7,993 bases of DNA from Bordetella parapertussis (GCA_943324725.2 CALPMR020000134.1:1-7993); one strand, 5' to 3'; positions 1 through 7,010 are shown, numbered from the stretch's first letter. The notes: generated from the sequence alone by a model not told the origin. Translations and numbers: made by a program.

Positions 1-376
1 GATCCGCCAGACCGTCGCCTATCACCGCGAGCTGGAGCGGATTTTCGGCGCCGACAAGGTGGAGCCGGCGATCTTCTTCATCGGCCTGCAGCCCCACACC
101 CACCTCGAGCAGTACGCCTTCGAGCAAGGGTCGTTGCAGCCCGGCTACAACCCGATGAGCATGATGCCCTGGACAGCCCGGCAGCTGCTCTGGAATCCGG
201 AGCCGATGGGCAGCACCTTCGGCCGCATCTGCCTGGAGGCATTCGAGCAGAACCCCAGTGATTTCGGTCGTACCGTGATGGCTCTGCTGGAGCGCGACTA
301 CGGCGTTGCTCCGCTGGAGGAGGCGCTGCATGCGCCGGTGCAGGGGCGTCGGGCTCTGGCCCAGGCTGTGCGCTGA
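1..376 (+). CDS. Radical SAM protein, probably B12-binding type, C-terminal end only (5' end outside window)
   Basis: The reading frame is open from the left edge (first full codon at base 2) to a TGA at 374-376, giving 124 visible residues. The visible part begins IRQTVAYHRELERIFG and contains FFIGLQPHTHLEQYA, then MSMMPWTARQLLWNPEPMG. I recognise this pattern from the C-terminal part of cobalamin-domain radical SAM proteins of cyanobacteria, where a segment reporting on large, lipid-like or pigment-like substrates follows the TIM barrel. The CxxxCxxC cluster and any B12 domain would lie upstream, outside the window, so the family call rests on the tail alone. The GTG at base 59 is internal, not a start. 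A methyltransferase gene follows after 12 nt, so the two are probably one operon and may act on the same substrate (inference). The substrate is unknown. Another C-terminal tail with a similar FFIGLQP block cannot be excluded. Confidence 0.6.
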   Translation, partial: IRQTVAYHRELERIFGADKVEPAIFFIGLQPHTHLEQYAFEQGSLQPGYNPMSMMPWTARQLLWNPEPMGSTFGRICLEAFEQNPSDFGRTVMALLERDYGVAPLEEALHAPVQGRRALAQAVR

Positions 377-388
377 GGGGCCGAAGCC

Positions 389-1159
389 ATGACGATTCGC
401 AATGTGGGCGGCGGCGACAGCCTGAGCATCTTCGAGCGCAGCTGGCAGACCTATCACCTGCTGGTGGCCCATGATCTGATGCAGCACCACGCCCTGGGCC
501 AGGCCCTGGAGCAGCGCCTGATCGCCTGGTTGCCGGAGCGGGAAGCCGCGGGGTTGTCGAGCACCCTGGCCATGGCGGATCTGGCCTGCGGTGACCTGAC
601 GACCCTGGCGCCGCTGCTGCGGCGACTGCCGCTGCGGGAGCTGGAGGCGGTGGATGCGGCGGTGGGGGTGTTGCCGCAGGCGGAGGCGCGGCTGGGACCG
701 GTTCCTTACCCCTGCCACTGGCGGGCGAAGGATCTGTTGCTCTGGGCCGAGAGCGGAGCCGATCACCCCTCAGGGCCCTGGGATCTGATCACTTGTCTCT
801 TCGGCCTGCACCATCTGGCCGATGCCGACAAGTGGCGCTTCCTGGAGCTGGTGCCCCGCCAGCTCGCTCCTGGCGGCCGGCTGTTGATCGGTGATCTCTT
901 CCGCCAGCCTGCGGAGCCCCGTCAGCAATTTCTGGAGCGCTACTGGGCCCGGGTGAACAGCTGGACCGTCCTGACGCAGCCCAGCCGGCGGCTGGTGATT
1001 GATCACATGGCCAGCAGCGACTATCCCGCCGAGGGCGAGCAGTTCGCGGCCATGGCCGAGTCCCTGGGCTGGCAGGTCCGCTGGCTCTGGCACGGGCCCG
1101 ATCAGGCCGAGGGGCTGCTGGAGCTGGGGCGCCTGGGCGAACAGCTCTCTGAAGTCTGA
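389..1159 (+). CDS. Class I SAM-dependent methyltransferase
   Basis: This 256-residue protein is predicted to transfer a methyl group from S-adenosylmethionine to an unidentified acceptor, probably in the cytosol. Residues 61-70 (AMADLACGDL) form the glycine-containing SAM-binding motif I, in the degenerate form D-L-A-C-G-D. An acidic residue follows at the end of the next strand (D89 in LEAVDAA). WDLITCLFGLHHL at 131-143 matches the strand-4 'HHL' motif of the Methyltransf_11/25/31 type, and LAPGGRLLIGDLF at 159-171 is the usual post-motif strand and turn. I see no signal peptide or membrane segment. The start ATG at 389 has a GAGGGG ribosome-binding sequence at 375-380 that overlaps the stop codon of the upstream radical SAM gene, so the two are probably translationally linked. 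The fold is confident; the substrate cannot be told from sequence. Confidence 0.85.
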   Translation: MTIRNVGGGDSLSIFERSWQTYHLLVAHDLMQHHALGQALEQRLIAWLPEREAAGLSSTLAMADLACGDLTTLAPLLRRLPLRELEAVDAAVGVLPQAEARLGPVPYPCHWRAKDLLLWAESGADHPSGPWDLITCLFGLHHLADADKWRFLELVPRQLAPGGRLLIGDLFRQPAEPRQQFLERYWARVNSWTVLTQPSRRLVIDHMASSDYPAEGEQFAAMAESLGWQVRWLWHGPDQAEGLLELGRLGEQLSEV

Positions 1160-1264
1160 TTCTTCCGGCGCGCCGGCACCCCGTTGAGGCGCCAGCACCC
1201 TGGAAGCCGCTGCCTGCGGCTGTTCTGAGGAGTCGCCGGGTCTGCCGATCGGCGGTGCCCGGCT
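1160..1264. terminator. Convergent intergenic region with GC-rich inverted repeats, possible two-way terminator
   Basis: The plus-strand methyltransferase and the minus-strand CPBP gene converge here. Three inverted repeats are visible. CCGGCGCGCCGG at 1165-1176 is a perfect 12-bp palindrome, 5 nt after the methyltransferase stop. AGCCGC-TGCCT-GCGGCT at 1205-1221 is a 6-bp stem with a 5-nt loop and is followed by GTTCT, the closest thing here to a plus-strand intrinsic terminator. GCCGGG...CCCGGC at 1235-1263 has a nested GCC-GATC-GGC and lies just after the CPBP stop on the minus strand. None has a clear run of T, so intrinsic termination is only probable. No open gene is present. Confidence 0.45.
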
Positions 1265-2134
1265 TCAGGGGGTGATGCTCTGGACCTGGGGGGGCCACCA
1301 GCGCCGCCGCGCCGCCAGCAGCAGCGCCAGCCCCAGCCAGCCGACGACGCCACCGAGGGGGTTGGCGAAGGCGCCACCGGGGCCCTGCAGCCAGAGCGGC
1401 GTGCCCGGGGCGATCGTCAGCAGCCCGTGCTGCAACAGAAACCAGCCCCCCACCAGGCCGCCGTGCAGGCCGATGGCCCCGTGCAGGGCCCCGGCATCGG
1501 CGCGGCGCTGCAGGGCCAGGGCCAGCCCCAGCATCAGCAGGCCACCGAGCAGACCCAGGCTGGCGAGCGGCCCGAGGTTGAAGCGGGTGTGCACGAGGCT
1601 GAACAGCACGGCCTGGAGGACCATGGCGCGTTGATCGCCCCTGGCGCCGCCTCCGAGCTGCAGGGCCAGTTCGCCCCAGAGCCAGCCGCGAAACAACAGC
1701 TCCTCGGCTAGTCCCACCCCCAGGATCAGGGCCAGGGCATTCCACAGGTCGCCGCTACGCAGGCTGCCGCTCCAGTGGCCATGGCCGCTGGCCAGCAGCA
1801 GCAGGGCAATCAGCAGCAGCAGCAGCAGGGCTTTGAGCAGTCCCCGCAGAAAGGCGCGTCCGGCCGCCCGCCACGGCCGGGCCAGTCCGAGGGTTCGCCA
1901 GGGATGGGAGGCGCCCCAGACGCGCCGCAGCCGCAGCGGCAGGCTGCCCAGCAACAGGGCAAAGGCCATGCCGGTGCCGAGCAGGGAGATCCGCTCGGCG
2001 CCCCAGGCCGGCAACAGAGCGGCCAGCGGCAGCACCAGCAGCCAGCCGGCGCCGTAGAGCAGCGGGATGTACAGAGCGGTGCCCAGCCAGGTGGGTTTTC
2101 CGGCGCCCGCGGAAGGGTCGCTGGCGGGCATCAT
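1265..2134 (-). CDS. CPBP-family intramembrane protease (CAAX/Abi-type, M79-like)
   Basis: This 289-residue polytopic membrane protein carries the CPBP (Abi, Rce1-like) signature. Motif 1 is EELLFR with E144, E145 and R149. Motif 2 is FSLVH with F178 and H182. Motif 3 is probably the H224 region (GLHGGLVGG), where the usual Asn is not obvious. The Glu and His residues form the proposed catalytic site of glutamate-type intramembrane proteases. Hydrophobic segments lie at about 20-44, 50-67, 97-116 (almost all Leu), 132-147, 171-185, 190-208, 218-236 and 260-275, fitting eight helices. The clpS stop codon directly abuts the ATG at 2134. A GGAGAG inside the clpS end precedes it by 4 nt, and the second in-frame ATG at 2131 has the better 7-nt spacing, so the true start could be one codon later. 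Translational coupling to clpS is likely. Substrates are unknown. Some family members have regulatory or protein-processing roles, which cannot be told apart here. Confidence 0.82.
   Translation of the reverse strand: MMPASDPSAGAGKPTWLGTALYIPLLYGAGWLLVLPLAALLPAWGAERISLLGTGMAFALLLGSLPLRLRRVWGASHPWRTLGLARPWRAAGRAFLRGLLKALLLLLLIALLLLASGHGHWSGSLRSGDLWNALALILGVGLAEELLFRGWLWGELALQLGGGARGDQRAMVLQAVLFSLVHTRFNLGPLASLGLLGGLLMLGLALALQRRADAGALHGAIGLHGGLVGGWFLLQHGLLTIAPGTPLWLQGPGGAFANPLGGVVGWLGLALLLAARRRWWPPQVQSITP
1811..1828. repeat. Short CAG/CTG trinucleotide run inside the CPBP gene
   Basis: Six tandem CAG units lie at 1811-1828, with a further interrupted CAG run at about 1793-1803. On the minus strand these are CTG leucine codons of the Leu-rich membrane helix near residues 102-114 of the CPBP protein. 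The repeat is in frame with the codons, so gain or loss of a unit would only lengthen or shorten the helix by one leucine. It is best explained by codon bias for CTG, not by a mobile or regulatory element. Confidence 0.7.
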
Positions 2135-2524
2135 TCAGCTCTCCGGCTCGATCGTGCTGGTGAGACCTTTGGCCTTGAGGGTTTCGCTGTAGAACTCCGC
2201 CGGTTCGATGTCGCAGACGATCACCAGGCCGACGCCGGTGTTGTGGGCCTCCAGCATCACGGCGATGGCGTCCTGCTCACTCAGCGAAGGCACCACCTGG
2301 CGCAGGGTGGAGACGACGAACTCCATCGAGTTGACCGGGTCGTTGTGGAGCAGCACCTTGTAGCGGGGTGAGGGCTTGCGCACCCGCTGCTCTTGCTTGT
2401 CGAGCACCGTCGTGCCGCCGGGACGGTCCGGTGTTGCCGAGGCCCGCCAAGCCGGGCTGTCAGCGCTGGGCGGCTGGAGTTGGGTGGAGATCGTGGTGCT
2501 GGTGGTGAGCGGCAGTCGGATCAT
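2135..2524 (-). CDS. clpS: ATP-dependent Clp protease adaptor ClpS
   Basis: ClpS binds substrates with destabilising N-terminal residues and hands them to the Clp chaperone (ClpC in cyanobacteria) for degradation by the cytosolic Clp protease. The 129-residue product has the ClpS core from about residue 53 (PRYKVLLHND) to 127. N61, D62 and H94 align with E. coli N34, D35 and H66, which contact the substrate amino group, and M67 aligns with gatekeeper M40. P63 replaces the second Asp of the usual N-D-D. GLTSTIEPE at the end is typical of cyanobacterial ClpS. The first 50 residues are Thr/Ser/Pro-rich and longer than the E. coli extension. The ATG at 2524 has GGGAA 5 nt upstream; the frame is open further to 2653, but that part overlaps dapL. 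A GTG at 2407 (residue 40) is an alternative start giving a conventional length. The gene lies 31 nt after dapL and directly abuts the CPBP gene. Confidence 0.93.
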   Translation of the reverse strand: MIRLPLTTSTTISTQLQPPSADSPAWRASATPDRPGGTTVLDKQEQRVRKPSPRYKVLLHNDPVNSMEFVVSTLRQVVPSLSEQDAIAVMLEAHNTGVGLVIVCDIEPAEFYSETLKAKGLTSTIEPES

Positions 2525-2555
2525 GGCCGTTCCCGCGACATGACGGTGGCTAACT

Positions 2556-3782
2556 TTAGAGAGCACGCACCCGCTCCATCGCCTCTTCCACGCGGGCCCG
2601 GCTGTTGAAGGCCGAGAGCCGGAAGTAGCCCTCGCCGGCGGCGCCGAAGCCACTGCCGGGGGTGCCGACGACGTGGGCCTGGTTCAGCAACTTGTCGAAG
2701 AAGCCCCAGGAATCGAGTCCCTCAGGGGTCTTCAGCCACACATAGGGGGCCTGCTCGCCGCCATGCACCTGCAGGCCGGCGGCGCTGAGCTCACGGCGGA
2801 TGATCGCGGCATTCTCCATGTAGAAGCTGATCAAGCCCTGCACCTGGCTCTTGCCTTCGGGCGAGTACACCGCCTCGGCACCGCGTTGCACGATGTAGCT
2901 GACGCCGTTGAACTTGGTGCACTGGCGCCGGTTCCAGAGGCTCCAGAGCTCCACCTTCTCGCCATTGGCGGCCGTGCCCATCAGCCCCCGGGGCACCACG
3001 GTGAGCGCGCAGCGGGTGCCGGTGAAGCCGGCGTTCTTGGAGAAGGAGCGGAACTCGATCGCGCAGTCGCGGGCGCCCTCGATTTCATAGATGGAGTGGG
3101 GTAGCTCCGGATCCTGGATGAAGGCCTCGTAGGCGGCGTCGAACAGGATCAGGGCGTCGTGGGCGCGGGCGTAGTCCACCCAGGCCTGGAGCTGCTCGCG
3201 GCTGGCGACGGCGCCGGTGGGGTTGTTGGGGAAGCAGAGGTAGATCAGATCCACCGGGTGGTCAGGGATTTCGGCGCTGAAGCCGTTCGCGGCGGTGATC
3301 GGCAGGTAGGTGAGGCCTCCGTAGCGGCCGGCGTCATCGGCCTCGCCGGTGCGGCCCGCCATCACGTTGCTGTCCACATACACCGGATAGACCGGGTCGG
3401 TCACGGCGATGCGGTTGTCGGGGCCGAGGATGTCGAGAATGTTGCTGCTGTCGCACTTGGAGCCGTCGGAGACGAAGATCTCCTCGGCGCTCACCTGGCA
3501 GCCGCGGGACTGGAAATCGTGGCTGGCGATCGCCTCGCGCAGCCATAGGTAGCCCTGCTCGGGGCCGTAGCCGTGGAAGCCGGCGTGGGTGCCCATGTCA
3601 TCGATGGCCGCCTTCATGGCGGTGCGGCAGGCCTCGGGCAGGGGCTCGGTGACATCGCCGATGCCGAGGCGAATGATCGGGGCCGCCGGGTTGGCCTCGC
3701 TGAAGGCCTTGACGCGCCGGGCGATTTCCGGGAACAGGTAGCCCGCCTTGAGCTTGAGGTAGTTGCCGTTGACCTGGACCAT
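2556..3782 (-). CDS. dapL: LL-diaminopimelate aminotransferase (DapL)
   Basis: DapL is a PLP enzyme that converts tetrahydrodipicolinate plus L-glutamate to LL-2,6-diaminopimelate plus 2-oxoglutarate in one step. This is the lysine and peptidoglycan precursor route of plants and cyanobacteria and bypasses the succinylase/acetylase steps. The 408-residue length is normal for the family. Landmarks of a fold-type I aminotransferase are clear: [13 protein letters not shown] at 39-51, [11 protein letters not shown] at 105-115, CFPNNPTG at 183-190, D215 and Y218 for cofactor contacts, the PLP Schiff-base lysine K249 in [12 protein letters not shown], and R388 in FRLSAF for carboxylate binding. The start [20 protein letters not shown] is the canonical family N-terminus, which fixes the ATG at 3782, although no strong ribosome-binding sequence precedes it. 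It is the first gene of a probable dapL-clpS-CPBP operon and is divergent from the radical SAM gene. All key residues are present, so the enzyme should be active. Confidence 0.97.
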   Translation of the reverse strand: MVQVNGNYLKLKAGYLFPEIARRVKAFSEANPAAPIIRLGIGDVTEPLPEACRTAMKAAIDDMGTHAGFHGYGPEQGYLWLREAIASHDFQSRGCQVSAEEIFVSDGSKCDSSNILDILGPDNRIAVTDPVYPVYVDSNVMAGRTGEADDAGRYGGLTYLPITAANGFSAEIPDHPVDLIYLCFPNNPTGAVASREQLQAWVDYARAHDALILFDAAYEAFIQDPELPHSIYEIEGARDCAIEFRSFSKNAGFTGTRCALTVVPRGLMGTAANGEKVELWSLWNRRQCTKFNGVSYIVQRGAEAVYSPEGKSQVQGLISFYMENAAIIRRELSAAGLQVHGGEQAPYVWLKTPEGLDSWGFFDKLLNQAHVVGTPGSGFGAAGEGYFRLSAFNSRARVEEAMERVRAL

Positions 3783-3828
3783 GGGGATTCGGACGCTGCC
3801 GCGCGGAAGCTGATGGCGGGATTGTCCT
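3783..3828. promoter_or_regulatory. Short divergent intergenic spacer between dapL and the radical SAM gene
   Basis: Only 46 bp separate the two divergent starts if the radical SAM gene begins at 3829, so at least one promoter must extend into coding sequence. I see no convincing -35/-10 pair. The best -10-like match on the plus strand is TACGAT at 3850-3855, preceded by TGCA, which is inside the annotated radical SAM frame. GGGA at 3818-3821 could be the ribosome-binding site for 3829. Confidence 0.35.
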
Positions 3829-6597
3829 ATGGCGAGCCGCCGGCCTGCATACGATCAGGCCATCGTCCAGCGCATCGCCGTGCCCGTTGTCTCGCCTGTC
3901 GCTGCTCCGCTGGATGCGCCGGTGGACTTCGAGGCCCTGATCGGCCCGGACATTCTCAAACCAGCCCGCTATCTGGGCAATGAACGGGGCGTGGAGCCCC
4001 GGGACTGGAGCCGGGCCTGGCCGGCTGCCGGGGTGCGCTGGGCCCTCACTTACCCCGAGGTCTACGAGGTGGGGTCCAGCAATCTGGGCCACATCATTCT
4101 GTATTCGATTCTCAATGCCGTTCCCGGCCAGATCTGCGATCGCTCCTACCTGCCGGCCGCCGATCTCTCGGCCCGGTTGCGGCAGCGGGATGTACCCCTG
4201 TTCGCCGTCGAGAGCCGCCGGCCCCTGGCCGCCTTCGACATCCTCGGCTTCAGCCTCAGCTATGAGCTGGGGGCCAGCAACATCCTCGAGATGCTCGATC
4301 TGGCCGGCATCCCGCTGCGTGCCGCCGCTCGCGGCGATCGGCCCCTGGCCGATCCGGCCTCGCCACCGCGGATCTTTGCCGGCGGACCCACTGCCACCAG
4401 CAATCCCGAACCCTTCGCCGCCTTCTTCGATTTCATCGCCCTCGGCGATGGCGAGGAGCTGCTGCCCGAGATCGGCCTGGTCGTGGCCGAGGCCCGCGCC
4501 GCCGGCCTGAGCCGCTCGGACACCCTGCGGGATCTCGCCCTGGTGCCTGGCGTCTATGTGCCCTCGCTCTACGGCCCCGGCGCCGACGGGGTGACGGTGG
4601 AGCCCCTGGAGCCGGGGTTGCCGAAGCGCATCCAGCGGCGCACCGCCACGCCGATGCCCCACTACGCCATGGGGCTGGTGCCCCACATCGAAACCGTTCA
4701 CGACCGCCTCACCGTCGAGATCCGCCGCGGCTGCACCCGCGGCTGCCGCTTCTGCCAACCAGGGATGCTCACCCGCCCCGCCCGTGATGTCGAGCCCGAG
4801 GCGGTGATCGAGGCGGTGGAGGAGGGGATGCGCCGCACCGGTTACAGCGACTTCTCGCTGCTGTCGCTCAGTTGCAGCGACTATCTCTCGCTGCCGGCGG
4901 TGGGGGTGGAGCTGCGCAACCGGCTCGCCGATCAGAACGTCTCCCTCACCCTGCCGAGCCAGCGGGTCGATCGCTTCGACGCCAACATCGCCCACATCCT
5001 CGGCGGCACCCGCAAGGCGGGACTCACCTTCGCCCCGGAAGCCGGCACCCAGCGCCTGCGCGACATCGTCAACAAGGGGCTCAGCGACGAGGAATTGCTG
5101 CGCGGCATCCGCACGGCGATGGAGACCGGCTACCGCAAGATCAAGCTCTATTTCATGATCGGCCTGCCTGGCGAGGGCGACGAGGACGTGCTCGGCATCG
5201 CCGACACCTGCCGCTCGCTGCAGGAGCGCTGCCGCGATCTGGGCCGGCTGGAGCTGAACCTGACGATCAGCAACTTCACGCCCAAGCCCCACACGCCGTT
5301 TCAGTGGCACAGCGTCAGCACAGCCGAGTTTCAGCGGCGCCAGGAGTTGCTGCGCCGGGCCCTGCGCCCGTTGCGGGGCCTCAAGGTCAACTTCACCGAT
5401 GTGCGCCTGTCGGCAGTCGAAGACTTCGTCGGCCGCAGCGATCGGCGCCTGGCGCCGGTGCTGGAGGCGGCCTGGCGGGCCGGGGCCGGGCTCGATGCCT
5501 GGTTCGAATCCGCGGAGCGCACCTACGCCGCCTGGACCGGCGCGATCGAGGCGGCGGGGCTGGGCGGCCGCTACCGCCTGCTGGAGATGGGGGGCTGGGG
5601 CAGCGCCGAAGCCCTCAGCGCTGGCGATCTGGCCGCCTTCTGCCGCCAGCCCCTGCCCTGGGACCACATCGATTCCGGTGTCGACAAAACCTGGCTGGCG
5701 GAGGATCTGCAGCGGGCCCTGGCGGCGACGGTGGTCGAGGACTGCTCCTTTGCCGGCTGCAGCAGCTGCGGCGTCTGCGGGCCTGAGCTGGGCCACAACG
5801 TGGTGATTCCGCCGCCGCCGCCACCACCGCCGATCCCGCCGCGCTCTCCGGCCAGTGAGCGGGTCAGCCGCCTGCGCTTCGGCTTCGCCAAGACCGGCTC
5901 CCTGGCCCTGATCAGCCATCTCGACACGGTGCGCCTGCTGGAGCGGGCCCTGCGCCGCAGCGGCCTGCCGGTGAGCTTCACCGGCGGCTTCCACCCGCTG
6001 CCGCGGCTGCAGCTGGCCCTGTCGTTGCCCCTGGGAGTGGAGGGGCTCGGCGAGTGGTTCGATCTGGAATTCACAGCGCCGTTGGAGCGACTGGATCTGG
6101 AGGTGGTGCGCCGCCAGCTGCAGGCCCAGTTGCCGGCGGAGTTCCCCCTGCTGTCGGTGGCGGCGGTGCCGGTGTTCGGTCCCAGCCTGTCCCAGGAATT
6201 GCTCAAGGCCCACTGGCGCTTTGAGCTCCGGCCTCTGCCGGCTGAGCCGTCAGCGGCGGGGGCGCAGGGCGTGTCGGCGCTGGACTGGGACGGCGCCGTG
6301 GCCGATCTGCTGGCGGCCGAGACCCTGGTCTGGAGCGACACCGACAAGAAGGGCCGACCGCGCCAGAGGGACTGTCGTCCCTGTCTGCTGCAGCTGGGCC
6401 GGCTGGCAGGCTCCGGAGATCCCGGCGTTGACGCTCCGGCCGAGCCCTGCATCCGCCTGGAACTCGAGGCCGCCATCGATCTGCAGGGTCGCAGCCTCAG
6501 ACCCGAGCAGCTGCAGCACTGGCTGGCCGAGCGCCTGGCTCGCCCCCTGCAGCTGGGGCGGGTGGAGCGAAGAGCCCTTGTCTTGCGCCCGTGCTAA
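3829..6597 (+). CDS. TIGR03960-type B12-binding-like radical SAM protein fused to DUF2344 (TIGR03936)
   Basis: This is a 922-residue fusion. Residues about 35-240 form a cobalamin-binding-like Rossmann region ([27 protein letters not shown] at 183-187, ALGDGEE at 204-210), but no DxHxxG cobalamin-ligand motif is visible. The radical SAM TIM barrel covers about 290-520, with the iron-sulfur ligands C302, C306 and C309 in GCTRGCRFC and conserved blocks [12 protein letters not shown] (400-411) and [10 protein letters not shown] (440-449). A second cluster, C639-C644-C647-C650, may hold another Fe-S centre or a metal. [11 protein letters not shown] at 661-671 links to DUF2344 (about 679-922), with [17 protein letters not shown] and [20 protein letters not shown]. 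In many bacteria the two parts are separate neighbouring genes. No reaction is known to me for this family. The first 30 residues do not match the family, so GTG codons at 3880 or 3922 are possible starts. An rne gene follows, but 440 nt away. Confidence 0.9.
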   Translation: MASRRPAYDQAIVQRIAVPVVSPVAAPLDAPVDFEALIGPDILKPARYLGNERGVEPRDWSRAWPAAGVRWALTYPEVYEVGSSNLGHIILYSILNAVPGQICDRSYLPAADLSARLRQRDVPLFAVESRRPLAAFDILGFSLSYELGASNILEMLDLAGIPLRAAARGDRPLADPASPPRIFAGGPTATSNPEPFAAFFDFIALGDGEELLPEIGLVVAEARAAGLSRSDTLRDLALVPGVYVPSLYGPGADGVTVEPLEPGLPKRIQRRTATPMPHYAMGLVPHIETVHDRLTVEIRRGCTRGCRFCQPGMLTRPARDVEPEAVIEAVEEGMRRTGYSDFSLLSLSCSDYLSLPAVGVELRNRLADQNVSLTLPSQRVDRFDANIAHILGGTRKAGLTFAPEAGTQRLRDIVNKGLSDEELLRGIRTAMETGYRKIKLYFMIGLPGEGDEDVLGIADTCRSLQERCRDLGRLELNLTISNFTPKPHTPFQWHSVSTAEFQRRQELLRRALRPLRGLKVNFTDVRLSAVEDFVGRSDRRLAPVLEAAWRAGAGLDAWFESAERTYAAWTGAIEAAGLGGRYRLLEMGGWGSAEALSAGDLAAFCRQPLPWDHIDSGVDKTWLAEDLQRALAATVVEDCSFAGCSSCGVCGPELGHNVVIPPPPPPPPIPPRSPASERVSRLRFGFAKTGSLALISHLDTVRLLERALRRSGLPVSFTGGFHPLPRLQLALSLPLGVEGLGEWFDLEFTAPLERLDLEVVRRQLQAQLPAEFPLLSVAAVPVFGPSLSQELLKAHWRFELRPLPAEPSAAGAQGVSALDWDGAVADLLAAETLVWSDTDKKGRPRQRDCRPCLLQLGRLAGSGDPGVDAPAEPCIRLELEAAIDLQGRSLRPEQLQHWLAERLARPLQLGRVERRALVLRPC

Positions 6598-6625
6598 GTT
6601 GCCTCCAAGACGGATGACCTGAACG

Positions 6626-6639
6626 AGGGGATCTCCCCT
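6626..6639 (+). terminator. Hairpin after the radical SAM gene
   Basis: AGGGG-ATCT-CCCCT forms a 5-bp GC-rich stem with a tetraloop, 28 nt after the stop codon of the radical SAM gene. It is not followed by a T run, so it may protect the mRNA 3' end or form part of a terminator instead of being a classic intrinsic terminator. Confidence 0.35.
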
Positions 6640-6666
6640 GATCGGTCTCCGGCCAGACGCTTTCCC

Positions 6667-6710
6667 AAAAAAGGTTGCTTTTTAAGAGCTCCTTAAGCGG
6701 AAGCGCTTCC
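6667..6710. promoter_or_regulatory. A/T-rich inverted-repeat cluster with a 12-bp palindrome
   Basis: Three overlapping or adjacent symmetric elements lie here. AAAAAG-GTTG-CTTTTT (6668-6683) is a 6-bp A/T-rich inverted repeat and could act as a weak terminator. TTAAG-AGCTC-CTTAA (6682-6696) is a perfect 5-bp inverted repeat. GGAAGCGCTTCC (6699-6710) is a perfect 12-bp palindrome. AAGCG-GAAG-CGCTT (6695-6708) is an alternative hairpin. The palindrome ends one base before a TTGACA box, a sensible place for an operator. In RNA the A/U-rich strand could be an RNase E target. Which role applies cannot be settled from sequence. Confidence 0.4.
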
Positions 6711-6711
6711 C

Positions 6712-6740
6712 TTGACACTGACTCTCCGTTCGGTCATCCC
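6712..6740 (+). promoter_or_regulatory. Candidate rne promoter, perfect -35 box with weak -10
   Basis: TTGACA at 6712-6717 is a perfect sigma-70 -35 hexamer. At a 16-17 nt spacing only poor -10 matches (around TCATCC, 6734-6739) are present. If used, this promoter would give an rne leader of about 290 nt. An activator or a divergent -10 would be needed, so this is a weak call. Confidence 0.3.
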
Positions 6741-6814
6741 TGCATTGACCCGGGTCCGGGTGATTCCCGCTCCGCCCAATCGCTGACCGTACGCGTCGGA
6801 TCCTGATAGCCCCG

Positions 6815-6909
6815 ATCCCCTGATGGGATTGAGGGTCGGCCGGTCTTCCGCAACCGTCTTCCCCTGTCCGAGCAGGGTGTCGAGCCGCTGTAATTCCCGT
6901 CCACCGGGA
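6815..6909 (+). promoter_or_regulatory. Three successive stem-loops in the rne leader
   Basis: ATCCC-CTGAT-GGGAT at 6815-6829 (5-bp stem, 5-nt loop), CCCTG-TCCGAG-CAGGG at 6862-6877 (5-bp stem, 6-nt loop) and TCCCG-TCCAC-CGGGA at 6895-6909 (5-bp stem, 5-nt loop) follow one another within 95 nt. All have perfect stems. They are candidate recognition or folding elements of the rne mRNA leader. Single hairpins of this size occur by chance in GC-rich DNA, so the run is more telling than any one of them. Confidence 0.4.
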
Positions 6910-6992
6910 TCCCCCGCTCGCCGGGTGCTTCCGCCAGACAGGTCTTGTCCCGCCATCGGGCCGGTCCAGCGACGCTCTCCGCGGCCATCCTT

Positions 6993-7010
6993 CCTGCCTC
7001 CAGAGGCAGG
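6993..7010 (+). promoter_or_regulatory. Strong hairpin just upstream of the rne start codon
   Basis: CCTGCCT-CCAG-AGGCAGG is a perfect 7-bp GC-rich stem with a tetraloop, the strongest in the leader. It ends 27 nt before the ATG at 7038. The purine-rich GAGGCAGGG (7003-7011) lies in its 3' arm. The remaining 27 nt up to the ATG, ending AAGCTTTCTCC, contain no Shine-Dalgarno-like purine run. The position fits control of ribosome access, but this is inference. Confidence 0.5.

Noticed and set aside
789..1745. 318-codon minus-strand open frame across the convergent junction
   Set aside because: Arg/Pro/Gly/Ala-rich translation with no recognisable motif, overlapping both the methyltransferase and the CPBP gene in other frames.
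1793..1828. CAG repeats considered as a CRISPR-like or microsatellite array
   Set aside because: There are no spacers, the unit is a codon, and the leucine-rich membrane helix explains it.
1775..2371. Gln-rich plus-strand open frame
   Set aside because: The poly-Gln comes from CAG, the reverse of CTG leucine codons in the CPBP helix. It is a shadow of CPBP and clpS.
3526..4143. Two GCGATCGC octamers (3526-3533 and 4136-4143), the HIP1 palindrome of cyanobacteria
   Set aside because: They agree with a cyanobacterial origin, but two copies in 8 kb of GC-rich DNA are not far from chance and both are inside coding sequence, so no feature is called.
3598..6213. Very long open frame (871 codons) on the minus strand opposite the radical SAM gene
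   Set aside because: It is antisense to a clearly recognisable protein and its translation is Gln/Ala/Gly/Arg-rich low complexity, as expected from GC-biased codons read backwards. It also overlaps dapL in another frame.
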